From positions 129,860 through 193,859 of the forward strand of contig CAZKRL010000001.1 in NCBI GenBank assembly GCA_964555295.1: 64,000 nt of DNA, given 5' to 3'. Source of the DNA: CAZKRL01 sp964555295. Its GTDB lineage: Bacteria; Bacteroidota; Bacteroidia; Flavobacteriales_D; Sanyastnellaceae. Positions 56,442 through 64,000 of the stretch are shown here, piece after piece. The notes under the pieces were generated by a model, which was not told the DNA's origin, did not search any database, and saw only the letters and a program-made list of their open reading frames with translations. The translations under genes were made by a program, and so were the position numbers. The stretch's first letter is position 1; the number at the start of each line of letters is the position of its first letter.

Positions 56442-56468
56442 AAAGGAAACAGCAATGTTTCCTTTTTT
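56442..56468 (+). terminator. intrinsic terminator after the DUF1573 pair
   Basis: AAAGGAAAC (56442-56450) pairs with GTTTCCTTT (56457-56465), loop AGCAAT, followed by TTT. It begins 21 bases after the stop codon. Confidence 0.9.
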
Positions 56469-56515
56469 ATTTATAGGAATCAGTCAAAAACTCCCCTTTA
56501 ATACATTCAACATTC

Positions 56516-57121
56516 ATGGCAATTCAGCACCAAAAAGTCATGCTTGGCTTAAAGCTACCCACCGATCCCAGATGGATTGAACTCGTTGAAAAAGATTTAC
56601 AAGAGATCCTTACCGATCATGCATACTGCGAACAAAAAGCAGCAAGTAATGCTATCAGCATAATTGTAAAATTTCCGGAGTACACCGAAGTTGTCAGTGA
56701 GATGGTAAGAATCTGCAATGAAGAAATGAATCATTTTGGAATGGTGCATAATCAACTCATCAAACGTGGCCTGACACTTGGAAGAGAGAGAAAAGATACA
56801 TACGTACATGATTTGCTAGATTTCATCCGCAAAGGAGGGAGCAGAGAGGAACAATTTGTAGACCGCATGTTATTCGCCGCGATGATTGAGGCCAGAAGTT
56901 GTGAAAGGTTTCGTATCCTCAGCGAGAAAATCAATGATACAGAACTGCGTTCGTTTTATAGAGAACTAATGGAGAGCGAGGCAGAGCACTATACTACATT
57001 TATAGGGTTTGCAAGAAAATTCTCTCATGTAATTGACGTAGACAAACGATGGTCTGATTTTTTAGAATATGAAGCAAGTCTCATGCAACGCTATGGAAAA
57101 TCTGCAACAATGCATGGCTGA
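56516..57121 (+). CDS. miaE: tRNA-(ms2io6A37)-hydroxylase, MiaE-like
   Basis: 201-residue diiron helical-bundle protein. Iron-ligand motifs are visible as Glu-x-x-His pairs: EEMNHF near residue 70 and ESEAEHYTTF near residue 155, with further conserved Glu in EARSCERF near residue 128. MiaE-family proteins hydroxylate the isopentenyl adenosine at tRNA position 37. The length (about 200) fits the short Bacteroidota form. Its 3' end overlaps the start of a GNAT gene by 8 bases. Cytosolic. Confidence 0.9.
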   Translation: MAIQHQKVMLGLKLPTDPRWIELVEKDLQEILTDHAYCEQKAASNAISIIVKFPEYTEVVSEMVRICNEEMNHFGMVHNQLIKRGLTLGRERKDTYVHDLLDFIRKGGSREEQFVDRMLFAAMIEARSCERFRILSEKINDTELRSFYRELMESEAEHYTTFIGFARKFSHVIDVDKRWSDFLEYEASLMQRYGKSATMHG

Positions 57122-57647
57122 TACACGCTTTTCCATTCGAGAACTCGACGTAAGCGAACTCAGCATAGTGAGAGAAATTGCCCGGTGTACTTGGCCTGTA
57201 TCATACAAGCAAATGATTAGTGAAGAACAAATAGAATACATGCTAGAATGGATGTATAATGATTCCGCATTGAAACACCAATGGAATGAGGAGAAAGCCC
57301 ATTTCTATCAGATTTCTCTAAATAACTATCCCATAGGATTCGCTTCTATTGGTCCAGAATCACAAGAAACCAGTCAACATTTCAAATTACATAAATTGTA
57401 TGTATTGCCAAATTTTCAGAGCACCGGCGCAGGAAGCGCGTTGATGCGACACTGCATCCTAACTTATACAACAATGGGGGCTTGTCAAATTTCCCTTCAG
57501 GTAAATCGCCAAAACAGTGCTGTGGCATTTTATAACAAACATGGATTTGTAATTCAATCAGAAATAAAGGTCGACATAGGGAATGGTTATTTCATGGATG
57601 ATTTCATCATGACAAGACAACTGAAATCCAATACAACCGAGTATTGA
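57114..57647 (+). CDS. GNAT-family N-acetyltransferase
   Basis: 177 residues from ATG 57114 (MADTRFSIRELDVS), chosen because it begins the GNAT fold; an earlier ATG would extend into the miaE frame. Acetyl-CoA-binding motif A is LYVLPNFQSTGAGSALMRHCI (in part, QxxGxG), and motif B is NSAVAFYNKHGFVIQSE. Transfers acetyl from acetyl-CoA to an unknown amine. Overlaps miaE by 8 bases, so it is likely translated together. Confidence 0.88.
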   Translation: MADTRFSIRELDVSELSIVREIARCTWPVSYKQMISEEQIEYMLEWMYNDSALKHQWNEEKAHFYQISLNNYPIGFASIGPESQETSQHFKLHKLYVLPNFQSTGAGSALMRHCILTYTTMGACQISLQVNRQNSAVAFYNKHGFVIQSEIKVDIGNGYFMDDFIMTRQLKSNTTEY

Positions 57648-57740
57648 GATAATGAATGCAACTGTAAATCATAAATAACGTGACAATACATTATCAAATC
57701 CTCCGGCCATCATGAACAGCCACGAACACATGGCCATGGC

Positions 57741-57748
57741 TACATTTG
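57741..57748 (+). promoter_or_regulatory. candidate -7 element before the LPP20-like gene
   Basis: TACATTTG fits TAnnTTTG and lies 16 bases before the ATG at 57765. No convincing -33 box at the usual distance. Confidence 0.4.
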
Positions 57749-57764
57749 TATTGTATTAACATCC

Positions 57765-59600
57765 ATGCTAAAGAACCTACCCCTATTCATTATCCTTGGA
57801 GCGCTTACCTTTTCTGCTAATGCACAGAAATTTGGAGCGCTATTTGGCAGGGAAAATAATTGTGCTGATATGCTCGCAATTTCCGATGCAGAGCATCTCG
57901 TTATATGCGACAGTGCTAAATCGAATAGAAAAGATAAGGAATTGGATGACGATTACTCAATGCTCAAAAAATCCATCCTTGAGGCCCTGTCACAGCGGAT
58001 CTCAGTGAGCGTAAAGTCAACAAGCACCAGCAACATTAAATCAAACGACGTGAAAGTAACTCATGAAGAATTTACTTTCGAGTCTACAGTAACCTCGTCC
58101 AATAAACTCGTAGAAATTGAATGGGAATATTGTATTTCAAAATCCAGGAAGATGATATACGCGAAGTGCAAAATGAATCGGAAAAAATCAGCTCAGACAC
58201 TACTTAGCTCATGCGTAACTGCCCTCAAGGGCTTGAATTCAGAGTTATCAGCTATACTCGAGAAAGGCGTAGTTGCTGTGACAGATGAATACGAGGGGAA
58301 ATTCAGCGCTATAGAACATGATCGCAATTCTGCTAATTTTCTTTACGCTCAATTGAACACAAACGAATGGGACAAAGCTCTTGATGATTATAACAATTTA
58401 ATGACAGAGCTGAGGAGTTCTGCAGCAGGTGGGGAACTCTCCCAAAGAATAGAACAAGCCGAACGTTATTCAATCAATGAAAAATATCCCGAATCGATCA
58501 GAATTTACAGATCCATTCTTCAAACAAATCAACTCAACCAGGTCACAGAATCGCTCAAAGAGACAGAAAAAAAATATTTCGATTACAGCAAAAGGGAAGC
58601 TGAAATTCAAACATCGATGAGCAATCACACCGAAGCCATTAAAATATGGAAAACATTTAATCTGCTCTGTGCCTTTCCTGAAGCGATTGAGCAACTCAAA
58701 GAATGCGAATCCCGACGATTTATTCAACTCGAAAGAGAATTCAAAGCCGCTCTTCAACTCGAAGACAATGAAGACATTGACTTGCGCCTTTTAGAATTAA
58801 AGAACCTTTCGCATGTCTATCCCGATAAATACAATAACGTAAACAAAGATTACATAAACTACAGAATTCAAAAAACCGAAGAACTGATAAGAATAAAACT
58901 AACGCTGAAGAAAACTACTGAGGCATATCAGATCGTGCAAGAAGCCGAAGCCAATTTAGGATATAGTCAAAGACTTAAGGAACTGAGGACACAAGTTGAA
59001 AACGCACTCGTGAAAGAGGAAATCAAAAGAGAGAAAAAAACAAGGCCGATGCTGAATACATTCGAATTAGGGGTCGACGCCTTTTTCAAAGAAACTTCAA
59101 AGAATACAGAGATTTTTTCCGCTGAAAACACAATCAACGCCGCTATTTCTGCTGGCCTATATTTCCGATATAAAATAAAAGACTCTCCATATTTTAAGGG
59201 CCGCACCCGGGCAGATATTGTAGGTCTGCAAGCAAGAATAATTGATCTTCAAAATCCTATATTCTTGGAAGCCGAAGACAGCGTTTCCGCACAAATACAA
59301 TCCGATAAATTCCTGCTGGAAGTAGGTCCGGATATAACCATGCTAAGAGTCTTTCGTGCCAATATAAACGCAGTTTATAAAAACTCAATCGACCTCCCAA
59401 AGCCACAAGGCATAAGCTTTACTCTAGGGTGTTTAATACCTATGGGGCATCTATCTATTGGTGCCAACCTAAGATCCATGATTGACCGAAGTAATGCAAT
59501 TGTATATAACGCCAATGGCTATCTTAGATACCGGTTCGATTTCAATAGGAGGTATTCTGCGGCCGATAAAAGAGCCGCCAAGAGTAGGATACTGAATTAA
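57765..59600 (+). CDS. exported protein with LPP20-like N-terminus and helical repeats
   Basis: 611 residues with a signal peptide (MLKNLPLFIILGALTFSANAQ). The N-terminal part (residues about 45-150) has the LPP20-like pattern of a bacterial surface/flagellar lipoprotein fold (LEALSQRISVSVKST, VEIEWEYCISKSRKMIYAKC). A helical middle (about 165-430) has Lys/Glu-rich, TPR-like segments (KALDDYNNLMTELRSS, YPESIRIYRSILQTN). The C-terminal ~150 residues look like beta-strands with an ending SIGANLRSMIDRSNAIVYNANGYLRYRF, possibly an outer-membrane barrel part. No close family recognised. Function unknown. Confidence 0.65.
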   Translation: MLKNLPLFIILGALTFSANAQKFGALFGRENNCADMLAISDAEHLVICDSAKSNRKDKELDDDYSMLKKSILEALSQRISVSVKSTSTSNIKSNDVKVTHEEFTFESTVTSSNKLVEIEWEYCISKSRKMIYAKCKMNRKKSAQTLLSSCVTALKGLNSELSAILEKGVVAVTDEYEGKFSAIEHDRNSANFLYAQLNTNEWDKALDDYNNLMTELRSSAAGGELSQRIEQAERYSINEKYPESIRIYRSILQTNQLNQVTESLKETEKKYFDYSKREAEIQTSMSNHTEAIKIWKTFNLLCAFPEAIEQLKECESRRFIQLEREFKAALQLEDNEDIDLRLLELKNLSHVYPDKYNNVNKDYINYRIQKTEELIRIKLTLKKTTEAYQIVQEAEANLGYSQRLKELRTQVENALVKEEIKREKKTRPMLNTFELGVDAFFKETSKNTEIFSAENTINAAISAGLYFRYKIKDSPYFKGRTRADIVGLQARIIDLQNPIFLEAEDSVSAQIQSDKFLLEVGPDITMLRVFRANINAVYKNSIDLPKPQGISFTLGCLIPMGHLSIGANLRSMIDRSNAIVYNANGYLRYRFDFNRRYSAADKRAAKSRILN

Positions 59601-59806
59601 TACAAGTGATTCCCTTTACAATGCAACTAAATATTGCCCTTTCCGAATTTCAAGACACCCAAATAAGTTCCGAGAAATATCAATAATCTCAATGACCTCA
59701 TTAAGAAACGGAATCGTCAACTATGGCTTCTTGATTACCCGGGGAGTGTAACTGAATAAAGAGTCTTGTTATTGAACTACTGCAACTATCGACCAACGAA
59801 TCATCA

Positions 59807-61306
59807 CTATTCCTTCTTCAATTCAATTCGGAAAGTTGTGCCCCTCCCACGCTCACTTTTTGAGATGTAAATATTACCATTATGGTACTCGGTGATAATC
59901 CTTTTCGCAAGTGACAAGCCCAACCCCCAACCTCGAGACTTTGTGGTAAATCCGGGTTGGAAAACCGTGTTCCAATCCGACTTCTGAATGCCTTTGCCCG
60001 TATCTGTCAACTCAACACACATCTTATCACCATCCTCAAAAACCAAAACCGTTATTACACCCATCCCCTCCATTGCATCAATCGCATTTTTGACAATATT
60101 CTCAATAACCCAACCGAACAAAGCTTCATTCATCATAGCCTTATAGGATCCTGGAGAAATCTCTACCGACATAGTGATATTTTTTGAAGACCTTGACGAC
60201 AGATATTCAATGGAATTTGCAACTAATGCGTCGAGTGAATAGAGCTTCAACTCGGGAGATGATCCAATCTTTGAGAACCTCTCAGAAACAGTCACCAAAC
60301 GCTGAATGTCCTTATTCATCTCAGCAACCATTTCGGAGGTGGCCTTGCCCTCCTCAATCAAAGTTGTCCATGCCATTAATGACGAAAGTGGCGTACCCAG
60401 TTGATGGGCAGTCTCCTTTGCCATTCCCACCCAAACCTGATTCTGCTCGGCCTTTCGAAAAGTCGAAAAAATCAAATAAGAGACAATCAAAAACACAGCA
60501 ATTAAAATCAATTGATACATTGGAAATAAGCTCAATCGCTGAAGAACAACAGAATCTTCGAAGAAAATCAGTCTAACCCCCTGACCCGGCAACTCCACTC
60601 TGATGGGCGCGTTACTTATTGCCATTGAGTTCAACTTCTCACGAATTTTTACCGTATCGGTTGGCAAAACATCCGACCCCAACGCAGCGGTCAGGATATT
60701 TCTCTGCGAACTATCAGTCATTATAACCGGCACAGAAGCCGCGTTGATCACAGTTTCCGAAATGAAAGCATTGATGAGATCATCCATCGTCAGTTTCAAC
60801 TGAGAAAAAAGACGACTGTCGTTATAATAGATATTCTGACCCACCTCTTCGAGTCGAATCGGCTTATGCCGCAACCGCATTGCATTCAACAAAGAATCGA
60901 GATAATTATCATCCTGCAATCGAGACTCATCGAGATTAGATGAAAACAATACCTTCCCCATATTGTCTGCTATCATCACCGGGATAGTAGTATTGGATCG
61001 CAAAATCTCGGTTGCCAACTCGAACTCGGTCATCTCATCATTCTCACTCAGATATCTGTATACTTTTCCTAATAAATCCGCCTTTTTCCTTTCCTCATCT
61101 CCGAGTTCACTAAAAAGCTTTTCGGTAAACATGACCAATTCCGCCTTCTTCTTAACGGCCCTGCTCCACAACTCTACATTTTCGCGCTCACGGGCGCGGA
61201 TCTCAGAAGCAATATGATTACTATACCAAAGAGTCACCCCAACAATACCCAAGGCCAACAATAACAACACCAGCTTCCAGCGTTGCTTTCGGTTATAGAT
61301 ATTCAT
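59807..61306 (-). CDS. sensor histidine kinase without adjacent response regulator
   Basis: 499 residues. TM1 at residues about 11-29, a periplasmic sensor of about 220 residues, TM2 near 255-275 (YQLILIAVFLIVSYLIF). The phospho-acceptor H-box is AKETAHQLGTPLSSL (His near residue 302). ATP-binding N-box ENIVKNAIDAM, G1 DTGKGI and G2 GWGLGLSLAKRI complete the HisKA/HATPase module. Membrane sensor that phosphorylates an unlinked regulator; none is encoded next to it. Convergent with the preceding LPP20-like gene (gap 206 bases) and divergent from rplM across 132 bases. The signal is unknown. Confidence 0.93.
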   Translation of the reverse strand: MNIYNRKQRWKLVLLLLALGIVGVTLWYSNHIASEIRARERENVELWSRAVKKKAELVMFTEKLFSELGDEERKKADLLGKVYRYLSENDEMTEFELATEILRSNTTIPVMIADNMGKVLFSSNLDESRLQDDNYLDSLLNAMRLRHKPIRLEEVGQNIYYNDSRLFSQLKLTMDDLINAFISETVINAASVPVIMTDSSQRNILTAALGSDVLPTDTVKIREKLNSMAISNAPIRVELPGQGVRLIFFEDSVVLQRLSLFPMYQLILIAVFLIVSYLIFSTFRKAEQNQVWVGMAKETAHQLGTPLSSLMAWTTLIEEGKATSEMVAEMNKDIQRLVTVSERFSKIGSSPELKLYSLDALVANSIEYLSSRSSKNITMSVEISPGSYKAMMNEALFGWVIENIVKNAIDAMEGMGVITVLVFEDGDKMCVELTDTGKGIQKSDWNTVFQPGFTTKSRGWGLGLSLAKRIITEYHNGNIYISKSERGRGTTFRIELKKE

Positions 61307-61364
61307 GCGTCAAAGGTCGCAAAAGTGCACCAAACTGATTTCTTCATTGAAATGTGGAAAAGTC

Positions 61365-61395
61365 TTTGGATAAATAAGAAAGAGGTGTATTTTCG
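61365..61395 (+). promoter_or_regulatory. promoter of the rplM operon
   Basis: TTTG (61365-61368) followed after 19 bases by TATTTTCG (61388-61395), one mismatch from TAnnTTTG. It lies 43 bases before the rplM ATG at 61439 and fits the Bacteroidota promoter form. Confidence 0.65.
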
Positions 61396-61438
61396 CACCC
61401 CGTTTTCAAAAAATGATTGCGGTGATTACTTTAAAATC

Positions 61439-61888
61439 ATGGATACGCTAAGTTACAAAACCATCTCCGGCAACAAGGAAACAGCCAATAAGCAATGGTT
61501 GTTGGTGGATGTGGAAGGAAAAAATCTGGGACGTGTGTGTAGCGAAATCGCTTATTTGCTGCGCGGAAAGCACAAAACGAATTTCACTCCTCACGCTGAC
61601 TGCGGTGACAATGTTGTAGTAATCAATGCCTCAAAGGTTGCTCTCACCGGAGGTAAGTGGGACGAAAAAGAGTATATCCGTTATACTGGTTACCCTGGTG
61701 GACAGCGATTCGCTACGCCGCGCGAGGTAATGGCGAAGAATCCTATCGCCATGATTGAAATGGCCGTTCGCGGTATGCTACCGAAAAACAGATTAGGTCG
61801 TGCGGTATTCAAAAACCTATATGTATACCCAGGTACATCTCATGAGCAAACCGCCCAACAACCGAAAGTACATAATATAACCCGATAA
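61439..61888 (+). CDS. rplM: 50S ribosomal protein L13
   Basis: 149 residues from ATG 61439 (MDTLSYKTISGNKE), selected because the L13 homology starts there; an open frame extends to 61283 without homology. Signature parts: WLLVDVEGKNLGRVCSEIAYLLRGKH, the DCGDNVVVINA segment, MLPKNRLGRAVFKNLYVYPG. Component of the large subunit, assembling early. First gene of the rplM-rpsI pair, 10 bases before rpsI. Preceded by a promoter. Confidence 0.97.
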   Translation: MDTLSYKTISGNKETANKQWLLVDVEGKNLGRVCSEIAYLLRGKHKTNFTPHADCGDNVVVINASKVALTGGKWDEKEYIRYTGYPGGQRFATPREVMAKNPIAMIEMAVRGMLPKNRLGRAVFKNLYVYPGTSHEQTAQQPKVHNITR

Positions 61889-61898
61889 TTCATAGCCC

Positions 61899-62285
61899 AT
61901 GGCTTATACCAATACCTCCGGACGAAGAAAGACTGCAGTCGCTAGAGTATATCTCAGCGAAGGCACCGGAACCTTTACCATCAATGGTCGCGATTACAAG
62001 AATTATTTCCCAACACTTGTGCTCCAATACAAAGTGCACCAATCTTTCAAGTTGACTGATACCGACGGGAAATATGATCTCAAGGCCAACCTAGATGGAG
62101 GTGGAATTACCGGACAAGCGGAGGCACTTCGTTTGGCTGTGGCCAAAGCATTGATTGAAATCAACCCAGAGTTCCGTTCCAAGTTACGGACCGAAGGTTT
62201 GATGACACGTGACCCACGAATGGTGGAGCGTAAGAAATTTGGACAGAAAAAAGCAAGGAAGCGTTTCCAATTCTCCAAGCGTTAA
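61899..62285 (+). CDS. rpsI: 30S ribosomal protein S9
   Basis: 128 residues. Signature start TSGRRKTAVARVYLSEGTGTF, the GGGITGQAEALRLAVAKAL loop and the C-terminal arm KKARKRFQFSKR reaching the decoding centre. Cotranscribed with rplM, 10 bases apart. The following 158-base intergenic is structured (see rpsB leader). Confidence 0.97.
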   Translation: MAYTNTSGRRKTAVARVYLSEGTGTFTINGRDYKNYFPTLVLQYKVHQSFKLTDTDGKYDLKANLDGGGITGQAEALRLAVAKALIEINPEFRSKLRTEGLMTRDPRMVERKKFGQKKARKRFQFSKR

Positions 62286-62345
62286 TCGCTGGGTGGAAAC
62301 TCTTGTTTAGCATCCAAATCGTTCGGACTACTGAGGGGCATAGGC

Positions 62346-62400
62346 CCGCGAAGTGAGGGAAACCCTCTTCGGTTCTGGTAAAGAATCTACAGGCTACCGG
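62346..62400 (+). promoter_or_regulatory. candidate rpsB structured mRNA leader
   Basis: Within the 158 bases between rpsI and rpsB two hairpins can be drawn. The first, around 62346-62372, pairs GAGGG (62355-62359) with CCCTC (62363-62367) over an AAA loop and may extend as GAAG/CTTC and CCG/CGG. The second pairs CTGGTA (62375-62380) with TACCGG (62395-62400) over a 14-base loop. The layout resembles an autoregulatory leader for S2. I have not checked it against known families. Confidence 0.4.
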
Positions 62401-62443
62401 GTGATTGAAATTGAAGGAACGTAAACAATAGAACAATTAAATA

Positions 62444-63199
62444 ATGGCAAAAGTTACTTTTGATGAATTGCTGGATGCTGGTGTACACTTTGGACACCTA
62501 TCTCGCAAGTGGAATCCTAACATGGCTCCTTACATTTTCGGTGAGAAAATGGGGATTCATATCATTGATCTCAATAAGACCATCGTCAAACTCGACGAGG
62601 CAACAGCGGCACTGAAGCAGATTGCGAAGTCTGGTAAGAAAATCCTTTTCGTTGCTACCAAAAAGCAAGCGAAGGAACTTGTTGCCGAACGTGTAGGTGC
62701 AATTGGAATGCCATTTGTTACCGAGCGCTGGCCTGGTGGAATGCTTACCAATTTCGTAACCATTCGCAAGGCTGTTCGCAAGATGAGTTCGCTTGAAAAG
62801 ATGGAGAACGACGGAACCGCAGCCACCATGAGCAAGCGCGAACGTTTGCAGCTGACGCGTACGCTTCAGAAAATGACCAAGAACCTTGGTTCAATTTCAG
62901 ATATGAATCGTGTGCCTGCCGCCGTATTTGTAGTAGACATCATGAAAGAGCATATTGCCGTTGCTGAGGCAAAACGTCTGGGTATTCCTGTTTTCGCAAT
63001 GGTTGACACCAATAGCGATCCTCGCAAGGTAGACTTCGCAATTCCCTCGAATGATGATGCTACCAAGAGTATCTCCAAAGTTCTCGATGTGGTTATCGAA
63101 GCTGTAGCAGAGGGATTGTCGGAACGTAAGGCCGAGAAAGACCGCGAGACGGAAGATGCCGCAGCCAAAAAACAAAAAGCACAACAAACTGAAGCTTAA
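62444..63199 (+). CDS. rpsB: 30S ribosomal protein S2
   Basis: 251 residues. Signature: [24 protein letters not shown] (residues about 10-33), the [14 protein letters not shown] region, [15 protein letters not shown] and the C-terminal [26 protein letters not shown]. Alanine- and lysine-rich tail. S2 binds the small subunit late and is needed for S1 binding. Followed by tsf after 11 bases, the standard rpsB-tsf operon. Confidence 0.97.
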   Translation: MAKVTFDELLDAGVHFGHLSRKWNPNMAPYIFGEKMGIHIIDLNKTIVKLDEATAALKQIAKSGKKILFVATKKQAKELVAERVGAIGMPFVTERWPGGMLTNFVTIRKAVRKMSSLEKMENDGTAATMSKRERLQLTRTLQKMTKNLGSISDMNRVPAAVFVVDIMKEHIAVAEAKRLGIPVFAMVDTNSDPRKVDFAIPSNDDATKSISKVLDVVIEAVAEGLSERKAEKDRETEDAAAKKQKAQQTEA

Positions 63200-63210
63200 A
63201 TAATAAAGAA

Positions 63211-64000
63211 ATGAGTATAACAGCAGCTGACGTAAACAAACTCCGCCAAATTACTGGTGCGGGAATGATGGATTGTAAAAAGGCACTCACTGAAGCCAAT
63301 GGTGATTTTGATGCCGCTATAGATATTCTTCGTAAGAAGGGACAGAAAGTAGCCGCCAACCGCGGAGATCGCGAAGCGACAGAAGGAGTAATCCTCGCTA
63401 AACTTGCCGATGGTGGAAAGCGTGGTGTAATGATTGCTTTGAATTGTGAGACAGATTTCGTAGCGAAAAACGCAGATTTCGTGGCTGTTGCAAGCAATAT
63501 CCTTGAAACAGCTATCAGCTCAGGTGCTGGAAATTTAGATGCTTTGAAAGCTCTGAATTACACCGGAACTGACCTCACTATCGCCGATAAAATCATTGAA
63601 GAGATTGGCAAGATTGGAGAGAAAATTGAGCTTTCACATTACAGCGTCGTAAAGGCAGAGCAGGTATATGCATACAACCACCCCGGCAATAAACTTGCGG
63701 CTGTAGTTGGCTTCAATAAAACTACATCTGATGATATGGCAAAGGACGTTGCGATGCAGGTAGCTGCAATGGCACCAGTGAGTGTAGATGAAAGCTCAGT
63801 GCCAGAAGATGTGAAGCAGAAGGAAATTGAAATCGGAAAAGAGCAAGCCATCAACGAAGGCAAGCCAGCGGAGATGGCCGAGAAGATTGCGATGGGTCGT
63901 TTGAACAAGTTCTTTAAGGAAAGCACCTTGTTGAACCAGGAGTTCATCAAAGACAGCAAACTATCTGTTTCTCAATATTTGAAGACGGCAGATAAAGATT
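63211..64000 (+). CDS. tsf: elongation factor Ts, 3'-truncated by the window
   Basis: 263 residues visible, from ATG 63211 to the window end with no stop, so the gene continues past 64000; about 10-15 residues are missing compared with the usual Bacteroidota length. Signature: KLRQITGAGMMDCKKALTEANGDFDAAIDILRKKGQ (in parts), the TDFVAKN motif near residue 80 and a C-terminal module from QVAAMAP. EF-Ts exchanges GDP for GTP on EF-Tu. Operon with rpsB. Confidence 0.96.
   Translation, partial: MSITAADVNKLRQITGAGMMDCKKALTEANGDFDAAIDILRKKGQKVAANRGDREATEGVILAKLADGGKRGVMIALNCETDFVAKNADFVAVASNILETAISSGAGNLDALKALNYTGTDLTIADKIIEEIGKIGEKIELSHYSVVKAEQVYAYNHPGNKLAAVVGFNKTTSDDMAKDVAMQVAAMAPVSVDESSVPEDVKQKEIEIGKEQAINEGKPAEMAEKIAMGRLNKFFKESTLLNQEFIKDSKLSVSQYLKTADKD

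Noticed and set aside
59601..59806. 206-base gap before the sensor kinase
   Set aside because: Checked for tRNA cloverleaf, hairpins and short frames; nothing supportable.

Overview
The window is chromosomal DNA from a member of the Bacteroidota, probably a flavobacterium-like lineage; the finer placement is inference. The signs are five proteins with a likely type IX secretion (T9SS) C-terminal domain, a PorV-like barrel, two TonB-dependent receptors, paired DUF1573 proteins, an AcpH/QueA/GreA/PPK complement of Bacteroidota type, promoters of the form TTTG-N17-19-TAnnTTTG, and almost no Shine-Dalgarno sequences. Genes are densely packed: no gene-free stretch exceeds 300 bases. I found no tRNA, rRNA, insertion sequence, prophage, CRISPR array or plasmid-type gene.

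Layout. 1-3842: thioredoxin-fold proteins (a truncated TlpA-like protein and a YyaL/SSP411 protein) and two small exported proteins. 3917-12967: a cell-envelope locus on the + strand, consisting of a TonB-dependent receptor, a 1398-residue T9SS substrate and a PorV-like barrel, closed by a hairpin terminator. 13037-13902: greA and a HIT protein. 13931-31088: a long run of minus-strand genes. These are a PDZ/T9SS protein, dipeptidyl peptidase IV, 3-hydroxyanthranilate dioxygenase (NAD synthesis), an archaeal-type GGGP synthase homologue, PcrA/UvrD helicase, a surface-polysaccharide group (WecA-like transferase, Wzi/RemB-like barrel, GDP-fucose synthase), an OppC-like permease, a family 2 glycosyltransferase, two small membrane proteins, cysteine desulfurase and a GlmM-type mutase. 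31173-41026: AcpH, two exported proteins, an SLC45-type transporter, a MacB-like permease, QueA, a YdjM-like membrane hydrolase and ValS.

41097-59600: mostly envelope and secreted proteins. There is an M43 metalloprotease whose catalytic domain is split by an inserted domain, a haem-type TonB receptor with a small membrane partner, and the ppk1-ppx polyphosphate pair. These are followed by a giant 1886-residue T9SS adhesin with a 19-copy cysteine-rich repeat, two tandem DUF1573 proteins, MiaE, a GNAT enzyme and an LPP20-like exported protein. 59807-61306 is an orphan sensor kinase. 61439-64000 is the ribosomal rplM-rpsI-rpsB-tsf cluster, with a structured leader before rpsB; tsf runs off the end.

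The most unusual items are the receptor/T9SS-substrate/PorV module, the 19-repeat adhesin, the domain insertion between the zinc motif and Met-turn of the M43 protease, and the structured rpsB leader. No defence system or clearly new pathway was identified.
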